A DNA stretch of 64,000 nt from the NCBI GenBank assembly GCA_039990395.1, contig JBDXFZ010000139.1, forward strand, positions 372,001 through 436,000. The letters run 5' to 3'. Each line of letters starts with the position of its first letter. Position 1 is the first letter of the stretch. Under the pieces are notes generated by a model. That model searched no databases. It was not told the DNA's origin and saw only the letters and a program-made list of their open reading frames with translations. Of this stretch, positions 26,526-36,480 are shown piece by piece. The DNA comes from CALINF01 sp039990395. GTDB lineage: Bacteria > Pseudomonadota > Gammaproteobacteria > Pseudomonadales > Halieaceae. The position numbers and the translations under genes were made by a program.

Positions 26526-28700
26526 ATGGTGACAGCCATGAAGACAAGAAGACAGAATCTGGGGGCAAGTGGCGTGATTAAGGGAATAAGAGTCCTGAAA
26601 CACTGGGTAGGAAAGTGGGTGGTACCTGCCGCAATGTTGCTTGCATCTGCAGCTTCTCTTGCCGGGCCATCGGTTACTGATGTTGAGTTTAGCGCGCGCC
26701 CGGGCAGCAAGTTTGAGGTGCGGTTGGATTTTGACACGACCCCCCCCGCTGACTTTAAGGCCTATACCATCGAAAAACCTGCACGTATCGCGGTCGACTT
26801 CCCTGACACGAGTAGCAGCCTTGAACAAAAGCGATATTCACTGCCTTATGGCAATGCCACGGGCGTTGTTGTGCTCGAGTCCGGAGACCGTACCCGACTC
26901 GTAGTTAATCTCGTCAAGCTGGTTCCCTATGAAACACGCATAGCCGGCAACAGCATGTATCTGGTCGTTGGCCAGGATGCCAGTGAAGCCTACGTAAAGC
27001 AGACTACAGACCCCAACCGTGTCGCGACACGAGTTGAACCCGTGGCTAATGTGCGATCTGAGATCACGGATATTCAGTTTCAGCGGACGGGCGAGGGTGA
27101 AGGGCGTCTGACTCTGGATCTGAGCGATCCCTCGGTTGACGTTAACGTCTTCAGCGAGCGTGGCGATATCAAAGTAGAGTTTCTCAATACCTCCGTACCT
27201 GAACGCTTGCTGCGCCGTTACGACGTCACTGACTTTGCCACACCAGTGGATTCGGTGGATATTAATACCGCTGAGCGTGGCGCATCATTGACTGTCAAAA
27301 CAACCGGCGACTTTGATTACCTGGCGTACCAAACAAACAATCAGTATGTACTGAGTGTTAAGCCATTGAGTAAACAGGAAGCTGAGGAACGGCTGAATGA
27401 GTTTAATTATGTCGGCGAACGCATTTCTCTGAATTTCCAAGATATTGAGGTGCGAGCGGTACTACAGTTGATCGCCGATTTCACTGAGCTGAACCTCGTT
27501 GCCAGCGATACCGTTGCTGGCCGGATAACGCTGCGCTTGCAGAACGTGCCATGGGATCAAGCTTTGGAGCTTGTACTTAAGACTAAAGGTTTGGACAAGC
27601 GTCAGATCGGTAATGTACTGATGGTAGCGCCTGCAGCTGAAATCGCAGAGCGTGAGCGGCAGCAGATCGAAGCGAATAAGCAAATTGCGGAGCTAGCACC
27701 TCTGCGCTCGGAGTTTATAAGAATTCGGTATGCTAATGCTGGAGAAATGGTCGCATTGTTCTCTGCCGGCTCTGAAGAGGGCGGTACGTTGATTTCAGAT
27801 CGCGGTTCGGTCGTTGTAGATCCTCGCACCAACTCACTGTTGTTAACAGAAACGTCGGAAAAGTTGCGTGAAATCCGCGAACTGATCGATAAAGTTGATG
27901 TTCCGATTCGTCAGGTCATGATTGAGGCTCGCATCGTAATTGCCCAGTCGGATTTGGAGAAAGAACTCGGTATTCAGTGGGGCGGTGGCTATATTGACGA
28001 TGACTTGAATGGCAATATTTTGTCTGCATCGGGCGATACGGCGAACGTCGTTGGGCTCAATGAAGCTTTGGCCAATGGCACGCAGCCCTCTCTAAGCTAC
28101 CCTGGCGCATTGCTAGTGGATCTGGGCGTGTCATCAGCTACTAGTGGTTTTGCCTTAGGCTTCACGTCTGAAGACTTGTTTCTAACCGCAGAACTGTCTG
28201 CTCTGGAAGAGGCCGGTGAAGGTGAAGTGGTATCACAGCCTAAAGTGATTACGGGTGATAAACAGACAGCCACTGTCAAATCTGGTACGGAAATTCCTTA
28301 TCAGCAGGGCTCCCTAAGCGGCCAGAATACGACCGAGTTTAAGGAAGCGGTGCTTGAGCTTGAGGTAACACCCAACATCACGCCTGATGATCGCATCTTG
28401 CTGGACCTCACAGTGACCCAGGACTCCTTGGGTGATCTGGTGCCCAGTGGCCAGGGTGGCGTTATTCCTTCAATTGATACCACGGAGCTGACCACTCAGG
28501 TATTGGTTGGCAACGGTGAGACTGTTGTACTCGGGGGTGTATTTCGCACTGAAGACCTGCAGTCAGTCAGTAAGGTGCCGTTCCTAGGCGATATTCCCTA
28601 TATTGGGGCATTATTTCGTCAGGAGAGGAACTCGAAAACGAAGACTGAAACCCTGATCTTCATCACACCGCGTATCCTGGCTGATACGCTCCTCGACTAG
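26526..28700 (+). CDS. pilQ: Type IV pilus secretin PilQ
   Basis: 724-residue outer-membrane secretin. A signal sequence ends near ASLAGP; two AMIN-type domains (about 45-270) bind peptidoglycan; STN/N0 (LNFQDIEVRAVLQLIADFTE) and N1 domains follow; the secretin core has VEARIVIAQSDLEKELGIQW and the C-terminal VPFLGDIPYIGALFR. Either ATG 26526 or ATG 26538 may start it; both keep the signal. Fifth gene of pilMNOPQ. Confidence 0.96.
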   Translation: MVTAMKTRRQNLGASGVIKGIRVLKHWVGKWVVPAAMLLASAASLAGPSVTDVEFSARPGSKFEVRLDFDTTPPADFKAYTIEKPARIAVDFPDTSSSLEQKRYSLPYGNATGVVVLESGDRTRLVVNLVKLVPYETRIAGNSMYLVVGQDASEAYVKQTTDPNRVATRVEPVANVRSEITDIQFQRTGEGEGRLTLDLSDPSVDVNVFSERGDIKVEFLNTSVPERLLRRYDVTDFATPVDSVDINTAERGASLTVKTTGDFDYLAYQTNNQYVLSVKPLSKQEAEERLNEFNYVGERISLNFQDIEVRAVLQLIADFTELNLVASDTVAGRITLRLQNVPWDQALELVLKTKGLDKRQIGNVLMVAPAAEIAERERQQIEANKQIAELAPLRSEFIRIRYANAGEMVALFSAGSEEGGTLISDRGSVVVDPRTNSLLLTETSEKLREIRELIDKVDVPIRQVMIEARIVIAQSDLEKELGIQWGGGYIDDDLNGNILSASGDTANVVGLNEALANGTQPSLSYPGALLVDLGVSSATSGFALGFTSEDLFLTAELSALEEAGEGEVVSQPKVITGDKQTATVKSGTEIPYQQGSLSGQNTTEFKEAVLELEVTPNITPDDRILLDLTVTQDSLGDLVPSGQGGVIPSIDTTELTTQVLVGNGETVVLGGVFRTEDLQSVSKVPFLGDIPYIGALFRQERNSKTKTETLIFITPRILADTLLD

Positions 28701-28718
28701 GGTATCGCAAGGACACCA

Positions 28719-29231
28719 ATGCCTGCTCTGCATCGAGTATTTCTGGTCGGCCCCATGGGGGCCGGTAAGACCACGATTGGCAAGTATCTTGCGCAGCAGT
28801 TGAAGTTGCAGTTTGCCGATACTGATACCGAAATTGAGCGTCGTACCGGCGCTGACATTCCTTGGATTTTTGAGATCGAGGGCGAAGAAGGGTTTCGCTC
28901 GCGCGAACAGCAAGTGGTCGAAGAGATGACCGACTGGAATGATTCCGTGCTGGCAACGGGGGGTGGTGTGGTGATGCGGCCAGAAAATCGCAGAGCACTG
29001 GCATCGCGAGGTTTCGTGATCTATTTGCACGCAACGATCGATGAGCAAGTGCGGCGCACTCAGAAGGATAAGCGCCGGCCACTATTGCAGACGGGTGACC
29101 CAGAGCAAACCCTGCGTGAGTTGATGGCCATCAGAGATCCTCTGTATCGTGAAATCGCAGACCATGTCATTAACACAGATGGGTGCAGCCCCAAGACAGT
29201 TGCTCAGCGCTTGGTCAAAGAGCTCCAGTAA
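28719..29231 (+). CDS. aroK: Shikimate kinase I
   Basis: 170-residue kinase that makes shikimate-3-phosphate. All landmarks are canonical: Walker A GPMGAGKTTIGK, DTDTEIERRTG, the substrate Arg in EGFRSREQQV, ATGGGVVMRPENR and the lid KRRPLLQTGDPEQTL, then RDPLYREIAD. An AAGGA box precedes ATG 28719. It lies 18 bp after pilQ and before aroB, the standard order. A divergent paralogue is encoded at 55736-56254. Confidence 0.97.
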   Translation: MPALHRVFLVGPMGAGKTTIGKYLAQQLKLQFADTDTEIERRTGADIPWIFEIEGEEGFRSREQQVVEEMTDWNDSVLATGGGVVMRPENRRALASRGFVIYLHATIDEQVRRTQKDKRRPLLQTGDPEQTLRELMAIRDPLYREIADHVINTDGCSPKTVAQRLVKELQ

Positions 29232-29362
29232 ATCCAGTTCCCACACACTCCAGAGTCTAGCAGGTGAACCCTTAGCGTTTTACAAGCGCGGCAGACATCG
29301 CCATTATCCCTTAGTACACTATGGCTCCATCGCAGAGTCAGGAAATCATAGTGTCTGTCATC

Positions 29363-30439
29363 ATGCACACGCTACACGTTGAGTTGGGCGAGCGTAGCTA
29401 TCCCCTATATATCGGACGCGACCTGTTTGCCGATGCGGAGTTGCTGCGCCGTCATGTGGCTGGCTCTCAGGTTGTCATTGTGAGTAACGATACGATTGCG
29501 CCGTTGTACATGGATCGCCTGCGATCGGCGCTTGATGATCGAAAAACGGTCACAGAGATCATCCTGCCCGATGGCGAGCAGCACAAATCGCTTGAGACCT
29601 TGTCGTCAATCTTTGACCGGGTGATGACTGACAACCACAACCGCACTACTACCTTCATTGCGCTTGGCGGAGGTGTGGTCGGTGATATGACAGGCTTTGC
29701 CGCAGCGTGTTACCAGCGAGGTGTCAATTTCATTCAGATTCCAACCACATTGCTTGCTCAGGTGGACTCTTCTGTCGGAGGCAAGACGGCGGTCAATCAC
29801 CCTCTAGGGAAGAATATGATTGGCGCGTTCTTCCAGCCGCAGGCGGTGCTTATTGACACACAGACACTGCAAACCCTCCCGCCGCGCGAATTTGCCGCCG
29901 GAATGGCAGAGGTTATCAAATATGGGCTGATTGCCGACGCGTCATTTTATCGTTGGTTACTGCAGGATATGCCCCGATTGCTGGCGCGAGAGGAGGCTGC
30001 GCTGGCCGAGGCTATCGAATGCAGCTGTGCTAACAAAGCCAAGGTGGTTGCCGCCGATGAGCGAGAAGGTGGGTTGCGCGCCATTTTGAACTTCGGGCAT
30101 ACCTTTGGTCATGCGATAGAAACCGCCCAGGGTTATGGTAATTGGCTGCATGGAGAGGCCGTAGCTGCAGGCATGATGATGGCGATGAGGTTATCTGCTG
30201 CGCGAGGGCAGGTGACGACGCAAGAGGTCGTGCAACTTGAATCGTTGCTGCAGCAGGTAAATCTGCCTGTGGCACCACCTGCTGAGATGTCAGCGGAGCA
30301 ATTTCTCGAGCTGATGGGACGAGATAAGAAAGTGGTCGATGGACAGCTGCGTCTTGTACTGCTTGCCGCTGTCGGCGAGGCTGAAATAGTTGACGATGTC
30401 TCACCCCAGGAACTTGTTGCGCTGATTGAAGGCCTCTAG
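29363..30439 (+). CDS. aroB: 3-dehydroquinate synthase
   Basis: 358-residue NAD-dependent enzyme that cyclises DAHP to 3-dehydroquinate. The N-terminus MHTLHVELGERSYPLYIG is family-like; LGGGVVGDMTGFAA binds NAD; DSSVGGKTAVNHPLGKNMIG, EVIKYG and NFGHTFGHAIE carry active-site Lys and Zn-binding His. ATG 29363 fits homologues; GTG 29351 has a better-placed AGGA box and would add four residues. Followed by a GC-rich hairpin (30444-30458) without a T run. Confidence 0.95.
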   Translation: MHTLHVELGERSYPLYIGRDLFADAELLRRHVAGSQVVIVSNDTIAPLYMDRLRSALDDRKTVTEIILPDGEQHKSLETLSSIFDRVMTDNHNRTTTFIALGGGVVGDMTGFAAACYQRGVNFIQIPTTLLAQVDSSVGGKTAVNHPLGKNMIGAFFQPQAVLIDTQTLQTLPPREFAAGMAEVIKYGLIADASFYRWLLQDMPRLLAREEAALAEAIECSCANKAKVVAADEREGGLRAILNFGHTFGHAIETAQGYGNWLHGEAVAAGMMMAMRLSAARGQVTTQEVVQLESLLQQVNLPVAPPAEMSAEQFLELMGRDKKVVDGQLRLVLLAAVGEAEIVDDVSPQELVALIEGL

Positions 30440-30479
30440 GCACGGGGCAGGCTGCCCCATCACCCGTCTGTTAGCTGGT

Positions 30480-30508
30480 TTGTTCCGTTCCGGTCATCTG
30501 TGTAGAAT
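30480..30508 (+). promoter_or_regulatory. Candidate sigma-70 promoter of gltBD
   Basis: TTGTTC at 30480-30485, a 17-bp spacer and TAGAAT at 30503-30508, lying 87-115 bp before the gltB start and after the aroB stop. Confidence 0.55.
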
Positions 30509-30594
30509 GCTATTCCCTTCTTGTGTCCAGAAGGGCGCACCAACTTAAGTGCATCGCGTTAACTTATTGTTTTAAATAAAGTTTTGGTATTTCT

Positions 30595-33500
30595 ATGACA
30601 ACAGGCCTGTTTAGACCTGAAGAGTTTCGTGACAATTGTGGTTTCGGCCTGATCGCTCATACCTCGGGCGATGCCAGCCATCGCCTGCTGCAAACTGCCA
30701 TCGAATCTCTCACCTGTATGACGCATCGGGGCGGCATTGCTGCAGATGGCAAAACTGGAGACGGTTGTGGTTTGTTGCTGCAGATGCCGCGCAGTTTTAT
30801 GCAGGCCTTATCGACAGAATTGTTTCAGCACGAACTCTCCAGTAGCTTTGCCATTGGGCAGATATTTCTAAGCAGTGACTCGAGCAAGGCCTCCGCTGCG
30901 CGAGCCAAGATGGATTCCGTTCTATCTGATCAAGGCTTGACGGTACTGGGTTGGCGCACTGTGCCCACCGACAGCAGTGTTTGTGGGGAGATAGCCCTCG
31001 CATCTTTGCCAGCTATAGAGCAGGTGTTCATTGACGCACCGGGTTTGTCGGAAGAGGAGCTTTCGACGCGTCTGTTCGTGGCCAGACGAAAAGCCGAAAT
31101 GGCCAATGAGGCAGATGAGGATTTCTACATTTGTAGTCTCTCTGGCCGTGTTATTGCCTACAAAGGGCTTGTGATGCCGGTGGATTTACCTCGCTTCTAT
31201 CACGACTTAAGTGACGAGCGACTCACTACCGCCATTTGTGTGTTCCACCAGCGCTTCTCAACCAACACTATGCCGCGTTGGCCCTTGGCTCAGCCGTTTC
31301 GTCTGCTGGCGCACAATGGCGAGATCAATACCATCGAAGGCAACCGCAATTGGGCCGATGCCCGTACTGCGCATTTTGATACTGATCGCCTTCCTAATAT
31401 CCGTGACATTGCTCCACTGGTAAACCGCACGGGCTCAGATTCATCGAGTCTCGATAATATGCTCGACGTGCTGTTGACCGGTGGTGTCGACATGGCACGC
31501 GCACTACGCATGCTGATTCCCCCAGCCTGGCAGAATATTGAGTCGATGGATCCCGATCTCAAGGCGTTCTACGAGTACCACTCCATGCATATGGAGCCCT
31601 GGGATGGTCCCGCTGGCATCGTGCTGACCGACGGCCGCTACGCGGTGTGTTTACTCGATCGAAATGGTTTACGGCCCGCGCGTTGGGTAAAAACCAAGGA
31701 TGGCTTTATCACAGTGGCGTCCGAGATCGGCACCCACGGCTATCGCAACGAAGACGTTGTCGCGAAAGGTCGGGTGGGCCCCGGTCAAATGATTATGATC
31801 GATACTCATACTGGTGAGTTGTTGCAGAGCGAAGATATTGACGCGCGTCTCAAATCTCGCCATCCCTACAAGCGCTGGCTCAAGGAAAACTCGCAGCGTA
31901 TCGAAGGAACCTTCGCGGGTGAGATGACATCGGGTATCGAGCGTGACCAACTGGATCCCTACATGAAAATGTTTCAGGTCAGCTTTGAAGAGCGTGACCA
32001 GGTGCTGCGACCGTTGGCCGAGTCGGGCAATGAGGCTGTAGGCTCCATGGGAGACGACACGCCAATGGCTGTGTTGTCAGAGCAGCAGCGCTCACTTTAC
32101 GACTACTTCAGGCAGAAATTTGCGCAGGTGACTAATCCGCCTATCGATCCATTGCGTGAAACTATCGTGATGTCGCTGGAAACTGATCTTGGTGGTGAGA
32201 AGAATATTTTTCATGAAGGCCCGGAACATGCCGATCGCGTGATTCTGACGTCGCCTGTTTTGTCGCAGGGTAAATTCAATACGTTGTTGCAGTTGGATAA
32301 ACCCGGCTTTGAGATACGAGATATCGACGCCACCTACAATCCTCAAGACACCTCCCTGGAAGATGCGCTGGATCAACTTGTTCAGCGGGCAGAAGAGGCA
32401 GTGCGCTCCGGTACAACTATCCTGGTGCTGTCCGACAGAGCCATAGCTTCCGAGCGTCTGCCGATCCATTCGCTGTTGGCAACGGGTGCTGTGCACCATC
32501 ACTTGAATCAGTGCGGTTTGCGGGCAGTGGCCAATATTATTATTGAAACGGCGAGCGCGCGTGATTCACATCAAATTGCATGCCTGCTGGGCTTCGGGGC
32601 AACAGCTGTGTATCCCTACTTGGCGTACAGCGTGCTGGAAGATTTAATACGTGTCGGTGATGTATTGGGGGAGCCCAGTGCGTGTTACAAAAATTATCGT
32701 AAGGGTATCAATAAAGGTCTGTTGAAGATCATGTCCAAGATGGGTATCTCGGCCGTAAGCTCTTATCGAGGTGCACAACTTTTTGAGGCTGTCGGATTGG
32801 CGAGTGAGGTCGTTGATAGAGCATTCTGTGGCGTTGCTTCACGCATCGAAGGCAGTGGCTTTAAAGAATTGGAAGATGATCAAAAGCTGTTGTCACGTGT
32901 TGCCTGGACCCCTCGCAAAACCCTTTCGCAGGGCGGGCTTCTGAAATACGTGCATGGTCAGGAATACCATGCGTACAACCCGGACGTTGTTACCCAGCTG
33001 CAGTTGGCTGTTGCTACTGGCGATTACGCGACCTACAAGCGTTATGCCAAATTGGTGAATGGACGGCCGGTTGCAACGATTCGTGACCTGCTCAAGCCCA
33101 TCGAGGCGCAAACTCCGCTGCCATTGGAAGAAGTGGAGCCGGTAGAGTCCATTCTGCCCCGCTTTGATTCGGCGGGTATGTCGCTGGGTGCACTAAGTCC
33201 TGAAGCGCACGAAGCACTGGCGGCGGCCATGAATCGGATGGGCGCGCGTTCAAACTCGGGAGAGGGTGGTGAAGACCCAGCCCGGTTTGGCACCGAACGC
33301 ATCTCCAAAATTAAGCAGATTGCCTCGGGGCGTTTTGGTGTTACACCTCACTACCTCGTGAATGCAGAGGTGCTTCAGATTAAGGTAGCGCAGGGAGCCA
33401 AGCCAGGTGAAGGCGGCCAGTTACCTGGCGGTAAAGTGAATGATCTAATCGCCAGACTGAGGTATTCGGTACCGGGAGTCACGCTGATCTCGCCACCGCC

Positions 33501-35037
33501 GCACCATGATATCTATTCCATTGAAGATTTGGCGCAACTGATTTTTGACCTTAAACAGGTCAACCCCACGGCCCTGGTGTCAGTAAAGCTAGTGTCTGAA
33601 CCTGGTGTGGGCACAATCGCTGCAGGTGTTGCCAAGGCCTATGCAGATCTGATTACCATCAGCGGTTACGACGGTGGCACTGCAGCGAGTCCACTGACAT
33701 CAATTCGCTATGCGGGGTCTCCCTGGGAACTGGGGCTGGCTGAAGTGCAGCAGACACTGCGCGGAAATAGCTTGCGAGGCAGTATTCGCCTCCAGACGGA
33801 CGGTGGATTGAAGACGGGCCTTGATGTAATTAAGGCGGCTATCCTCGGTGCGGAAAGCTACGGCTTTGGCACTGGACCCATGGTGGCGCTGGGGTGCAAG
33901 TACTTGCGTATCTGTCACCTGAACAACTGCGCAACGGGCGTTGCCACGCAGAACGAAAAATTGCGAGAGGATCATTTTGGCGGCACCGTCGAGATGGTCA
34001 TCAATTTCTTCACATTTATTGCGCAGGAAACCCGCGAGTGGCTGTCTTATCTGGGCGTGGCTTCTTTGCAGGAGCTGATTGGTCGCACTGATCTGCTGGA
34101 GCGCCTGCCCGGTGTTACGGACAAGCAACGAAGACTGGATGTGAGCCCAATTTTGCACAAGGACGCCAGCTCTGAGGGGCAGCCGGAATTTTGTCAGGTG
34201 GAAGCCAATACGCCTTTTGATAAGGGCGAAAAGGCAGAAACAATGGTAGCGGCTGCTCTACCTGCTATTGAGTCAAAAAGCGGTGGTGAGTATTCCTTCG
34301 CTCTGACTAACTGTGATCGGTCTATCGGTGCTCGTCTTTCAGGTGAGATAGCGCGGCGTCATGGCAATGATGGAATGCAGGACGCCCCAATCATGATGCG
34401 ACTGACGGGCACAGCGGGGCAGAGTTTTGGCGTCTGGAATGCAGGCGGTCTGCATATGTATCTCGAAGGTGACTCCAACGACTATGTTGGCAAGGGCATG
34501 GCCGGCGGTAAGCTGGTGATCTATCCGCCACGTAATAGCGAGTACAAGTCACAGGATTCGACGATTATCGGCAATACCTGTTTATACGGCGCAACTGGAG
34601 GCAAATTGTTCGCTGCGGGCATTGCGGGCGAGCGCTTCGCGGTGCGCAACAGTGGCGCGCACGCCGTTATTGAGGGCGCGGGTGATCACTGCTGTGAGTA
34701 TATGACTGGTGGTACCGTTACGGTATTGGGCCAGACGGGCGTGAACTTCGGTGCAGGTATGACTGGCGGTTTTGCATTTGTGCTGGACCAGGATCGATCG
34801 TTTATCGACAAGTACAACAGCGAGTTAGTGGAGATTCACCGCGTGAGCTCGGAATATATGGAGCCGTATCGCTACCACTTGCGCAGTAGTATTCGTGAGT
34901 ACTGTGACGAAACTGGTTCGGAGTGGGGGGAGCACCTGTTGGACAACTTTGAGGATTACGTGGGCAAGTTCTGGCTGGTGAAACCAAAAGCGGCGGACTT
35001 TGACCGTTTGCTCTCCAGATTGCGCAACACGGATTAA
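30595..35037 (+). CDS. gltB: Glutamate synthase (NADPH) large subunit
   Basis: 1480-residue alpha subunit, making glutamate from glutamine and 2-oxoglutarate. The class II amidotransferase domain starts at Cys15 (FRDNCGFGLIAH), so a 14-residue propeptide must be cleaved to expose the catalytic Cys. A central domain and the FMN-binding synthase domain follow (SNSGEGGEDPARFG, SGYDGGTAASPLTS), then the 3Fe-4S cysteines in CKYLRICHLNNCATG (C-x5-C-x4-C), and a C-terminal GXGXG beta-helix domain. Complete. gltD follows 18 bp later. Confidence 0.97.
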   Translation: MTTGLFRPEEFRDNCGFGLIAHTSGDASHRLLQTAIESLTCMTHRGGIAADGKTGDGCGLLLQMPRSFMQALSTELFQHELSSSFAIGQIFLSSDSSKASAARAKMDSVLSDQGLTVLGWRTVPTDSSVCGEIALASLPAIEQVFIDAPGLSEEELSTRLFVARRKAEMANEADEDFYICSLSGRVIAYKGLVMPVDLPRFYHDLSDERLTTAICVFHQRFSTNTMPRWPLAQPFRLLAHNGEINTIEGNRNWADARTAHFDTDRLPNIRDIAPLVNRTGSDSSSLDNMLDVLLTGGVDMARALRMLIPPAWQNIESMDPDLKAFYEYHSMHMEPWDGPAGIVLTDGRYAVCLLDRNGLRPARWVKTKDGFITVASEIGTHGYRNEDVVAKGRVGPGQMIMIDTHTGELLQSEDIDARLKSRHPYKRWLKENSQRIEGTFAGEMTSGIERDQLDPYMKMFQVSFEERDQVLRPLAESGNEAVGSMGDDTPMAVLSEQQRSLYDYFRQKFAQVTNPPIDPLRETIVMSLETDLGGEKNIFHEGPEHADRVILTSPVLSQGKFNTLLQLDKPGFEIRDIDATYNPQDTSLEDALDQLVQRAEEAVRSGTTILVLSDRAIASERLPIHSLLATGAVHHHLNQCGLRAVANIIIETASARDSHQIACLLGFGATAVYPYLAYSVLEDLIRVGDVLGEPSACYKNYRKGINKGLLKIMSKMGISAVSSYRGAQLFEAVGLASEVVDRAFCGVASRIEGSGFKELEDDQKLLSRVAWTPRKTLSQGGLLKYVHGQEYHAYNPDVVTQLQLAVATGDYATYKRYAKLVNGRPVATIRDLLKPIEAQTPLPLEEVEPVESILPRFDSAGMSLGALSPEAHEALAAAMNRMGARSNSGEGGEDPARFGTERISKIKQIASGRFGVTPHYLVNAEVLQIKVAQGAKPGEGGQLPGGKVNDLIARLRYSVPGVTLISPPPHHDIYSIEDLAQLIFDLKQVNPTALVSVKLVSEPGVGTIAAGVAKAYADLITISGYDGGTAASPLTSIRYAGSPWELGLAEVQQTLRGNSLRGSIRLQTDGGLKTGLDVIKAAILGAESYGFGTGPMVALGCKYLRICHLNNCATGVATQNEKLREDHFGGTVEMVINFFTFIAQETREWLSYLGVASLQELIGRTDLLERLPGVTDKQRRLDVSPILHKDASSEGQPEFCQVEANTPFDKGEKAETMVAAALPAIESKSGGEYSFALTNCDRSIGARLSGEIARRHGNDGMQDAPIMMRLTGTAGQSFGVWNAGGLHMYLEGDSNDYVGKGMAGGKLVIYPPRNSEYKSQDSTIIGNTCLYGATGGKLFAAGIAGERFAVRNSGAHAVIEGAGDHCCEYMTGGTVTVLGQTGVNFGAGMTGGFAFVLDQDRSFIDKYNSELVEIHRVSSEYMEPYRYHLRSSIREYCDETGSEWGEHLLDNFEDYVGKFWLVKPKAADFDRLLSRLRNTD

Positions 35038-35055
35038 ATTGAGGCAGGATGCATA

Positions 35056-36477
35056 ATGAGTAATCGTCTCGCAAATACCTTTCAGTTTCTTGATGTGGAT
35101 CGGGCTGACCCCGATAAAAAGGAGATTGAATCCCGTAAGACCCAGTATGTTGAGATCTATGATGATTTCACGCAGGAGCAAGTAGCGGACCAATCACACC
35201 GTTGTCTTGAGTGCGGTAATCCGTACTGTGAATGGAAGTGTCCGGTTCACAACTTTATTCCGAACTGGTTGAAACTGGTCAGCGAGGGCAACCTGTTTGA
35301 GGCGGCCGAACTTAGCCATCAGACCAATACTCTGCCTGAAGTCTGTGGACGGGTGTGTCCTCAGGATCGTCTTTGCGAAGGCGCTTGTACTCTGAATGAT
35401 GGTTTCGGCGCTGTCACCATTGGCGCGTCCGAGAAATATATAACGGACACCGCACTCGCGATGGGCTGGCGGCCAGACCTTTCCGGCGTTGTAAGCACAG
35501 GTAAGAAAGTTGCCATCATCGGTGCTGGTCCAGCGGGCTTAGGCTGCGCCGATATTCTAACGCGTGCCGGCGTTAAACCCGTGGTGTTCGATCGCTACCC
35601 GGAAATCGGTGGATTACTCACCTTTGGTATTCCGGAGTTCAAGCTGGAAAAAGAGGTGATGACGCGCCGCCGTGAGATCTTCAGCGACATGGGAATAGAG
35701 TTCAGGCTCAATACTGAGGTCGGAAAAGACGTCAGTGTGTCTGAGCTTATGGAAGAGTACGACGCTGTGTTTTTGGGTATGGGCACGTACAAGTATATGC
35801 GTGGAGGCTTCCATGGCGAAGATCTGCCAGGTGTCTACGAGGCATTGCCGTATCTGGTTGGCAACGTAAATCACAATATGGGTTTCGAACAACCTGCTGA
35901 TGCGTATGTGAATCTAAAAGGTAAGCGTGTAGTGGTCCTGGGTGGTGGTGATACCGCGATGGATTGCGTGCGCACAGCGGTAAGGCAGCAGGCCGAGCAT
36001 GTGATCTGCGCTTATCGTCGTGACGAAGAGAATATGCCCGGGTCTAGACGCGAGGTGAAGAATGCACGTGAAGAGGGCGTTGAATTCCTGTTTAATCGCC
36101 AGCCTGTAGATGTAGTGGAATATTTTGGGCAGGCGTGTGGCGTCAAACTGGTAGAGACCGAGTTGGGTGAGCCAGATGAAGGCGGCCGTCGCCGTCCACA
36201 ACCGATTCCAGGTAGCGAACAGGTGCTTGAAGCTGACGCCGTTATTCTCGCGTTTGGTTTCCAGCCTGATCCGCCTGAATGGCTCACTGACCTAGGCGTT
36301 ACGACCAATGATTGGGACGGTGTAGTCGCGCAGGAGCATCAGCCGTTCAAATTTCAAACCACAAACCCCAAGGTGTTTGCAGGCGGAGACATGGTGCGCG
36401 GCTCCGATCTGGTTGTTACGGCGATCTGGGAAGGTCGTCAGGCTGCCGAAGGCATACTCGATTACCTGGAAGTGTAA
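35056..36477 (+). CDS. gltD: Glutamate synthase (NADPH) small subunit
   Basis: 473-residue beta subunit that takes electrons from NADPH and passes them to GltB. N-terminal iron-sulfur cysteines (CLECGNPYCEWKCPVHNF and CGRVCPQDRLCEGAC), FAD motif GAGPAGLGCAD, NADPH motif VVLGGGDTAMDCVR and the C-terminal FAD segment VFAGGDMVRGSDLVV. Complete; hemE starts three bases after the stop. Confidence 0.97.
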   Translation: MSNRLANTFQFLDVDRADPDKKEIESRKTQYVEIYDDFTQEQVADQSHRCLECGNPYCEWKCPVHNFIPNWLKLVSEGNLFEAAELSHQTNTLPEVCGRVCPQDRLCEGACTLNDGFGAVTIGASEKYITDTALAMGWRPDLSGVVSTGKKVAIIGAGPAGLGCADILTRAGVKPVVFDRYPEIGGLLTFGIPEFKLEKEVMTRRREIFSDMGIEFRLNTEVGKDVSVSELMEEYDAVFLGMGTYKYMRGGFHGEDLPGVYEALPYLVGNVNHNMGFEQPADAYVNLKGKRVVVLGGGDTAMDCVRTAVRQQAEHVICAYRRDEENMPGSRREVKNAREEGVEFLFNRQPVDVVEYFGQACGVKLVETELGEPDEGGRRRPQPIPGSEQVLEADAVILAFGFQPDPPEWLTDLGVTTNDWDGVVAQEHQPFKFQTTNPKVFAGGDMVRGSDLVVTAIWEGRQAAEGILDYLEV

Positions 36478-36480
36478 TTC

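Noticed and set aside
30444..30458. GGGGCA-GGC-TGCCCC hairpin after aroB as terminator
   Set aside because: Stem is good but no T run follows, so it was mentioned only in the aroB entry.
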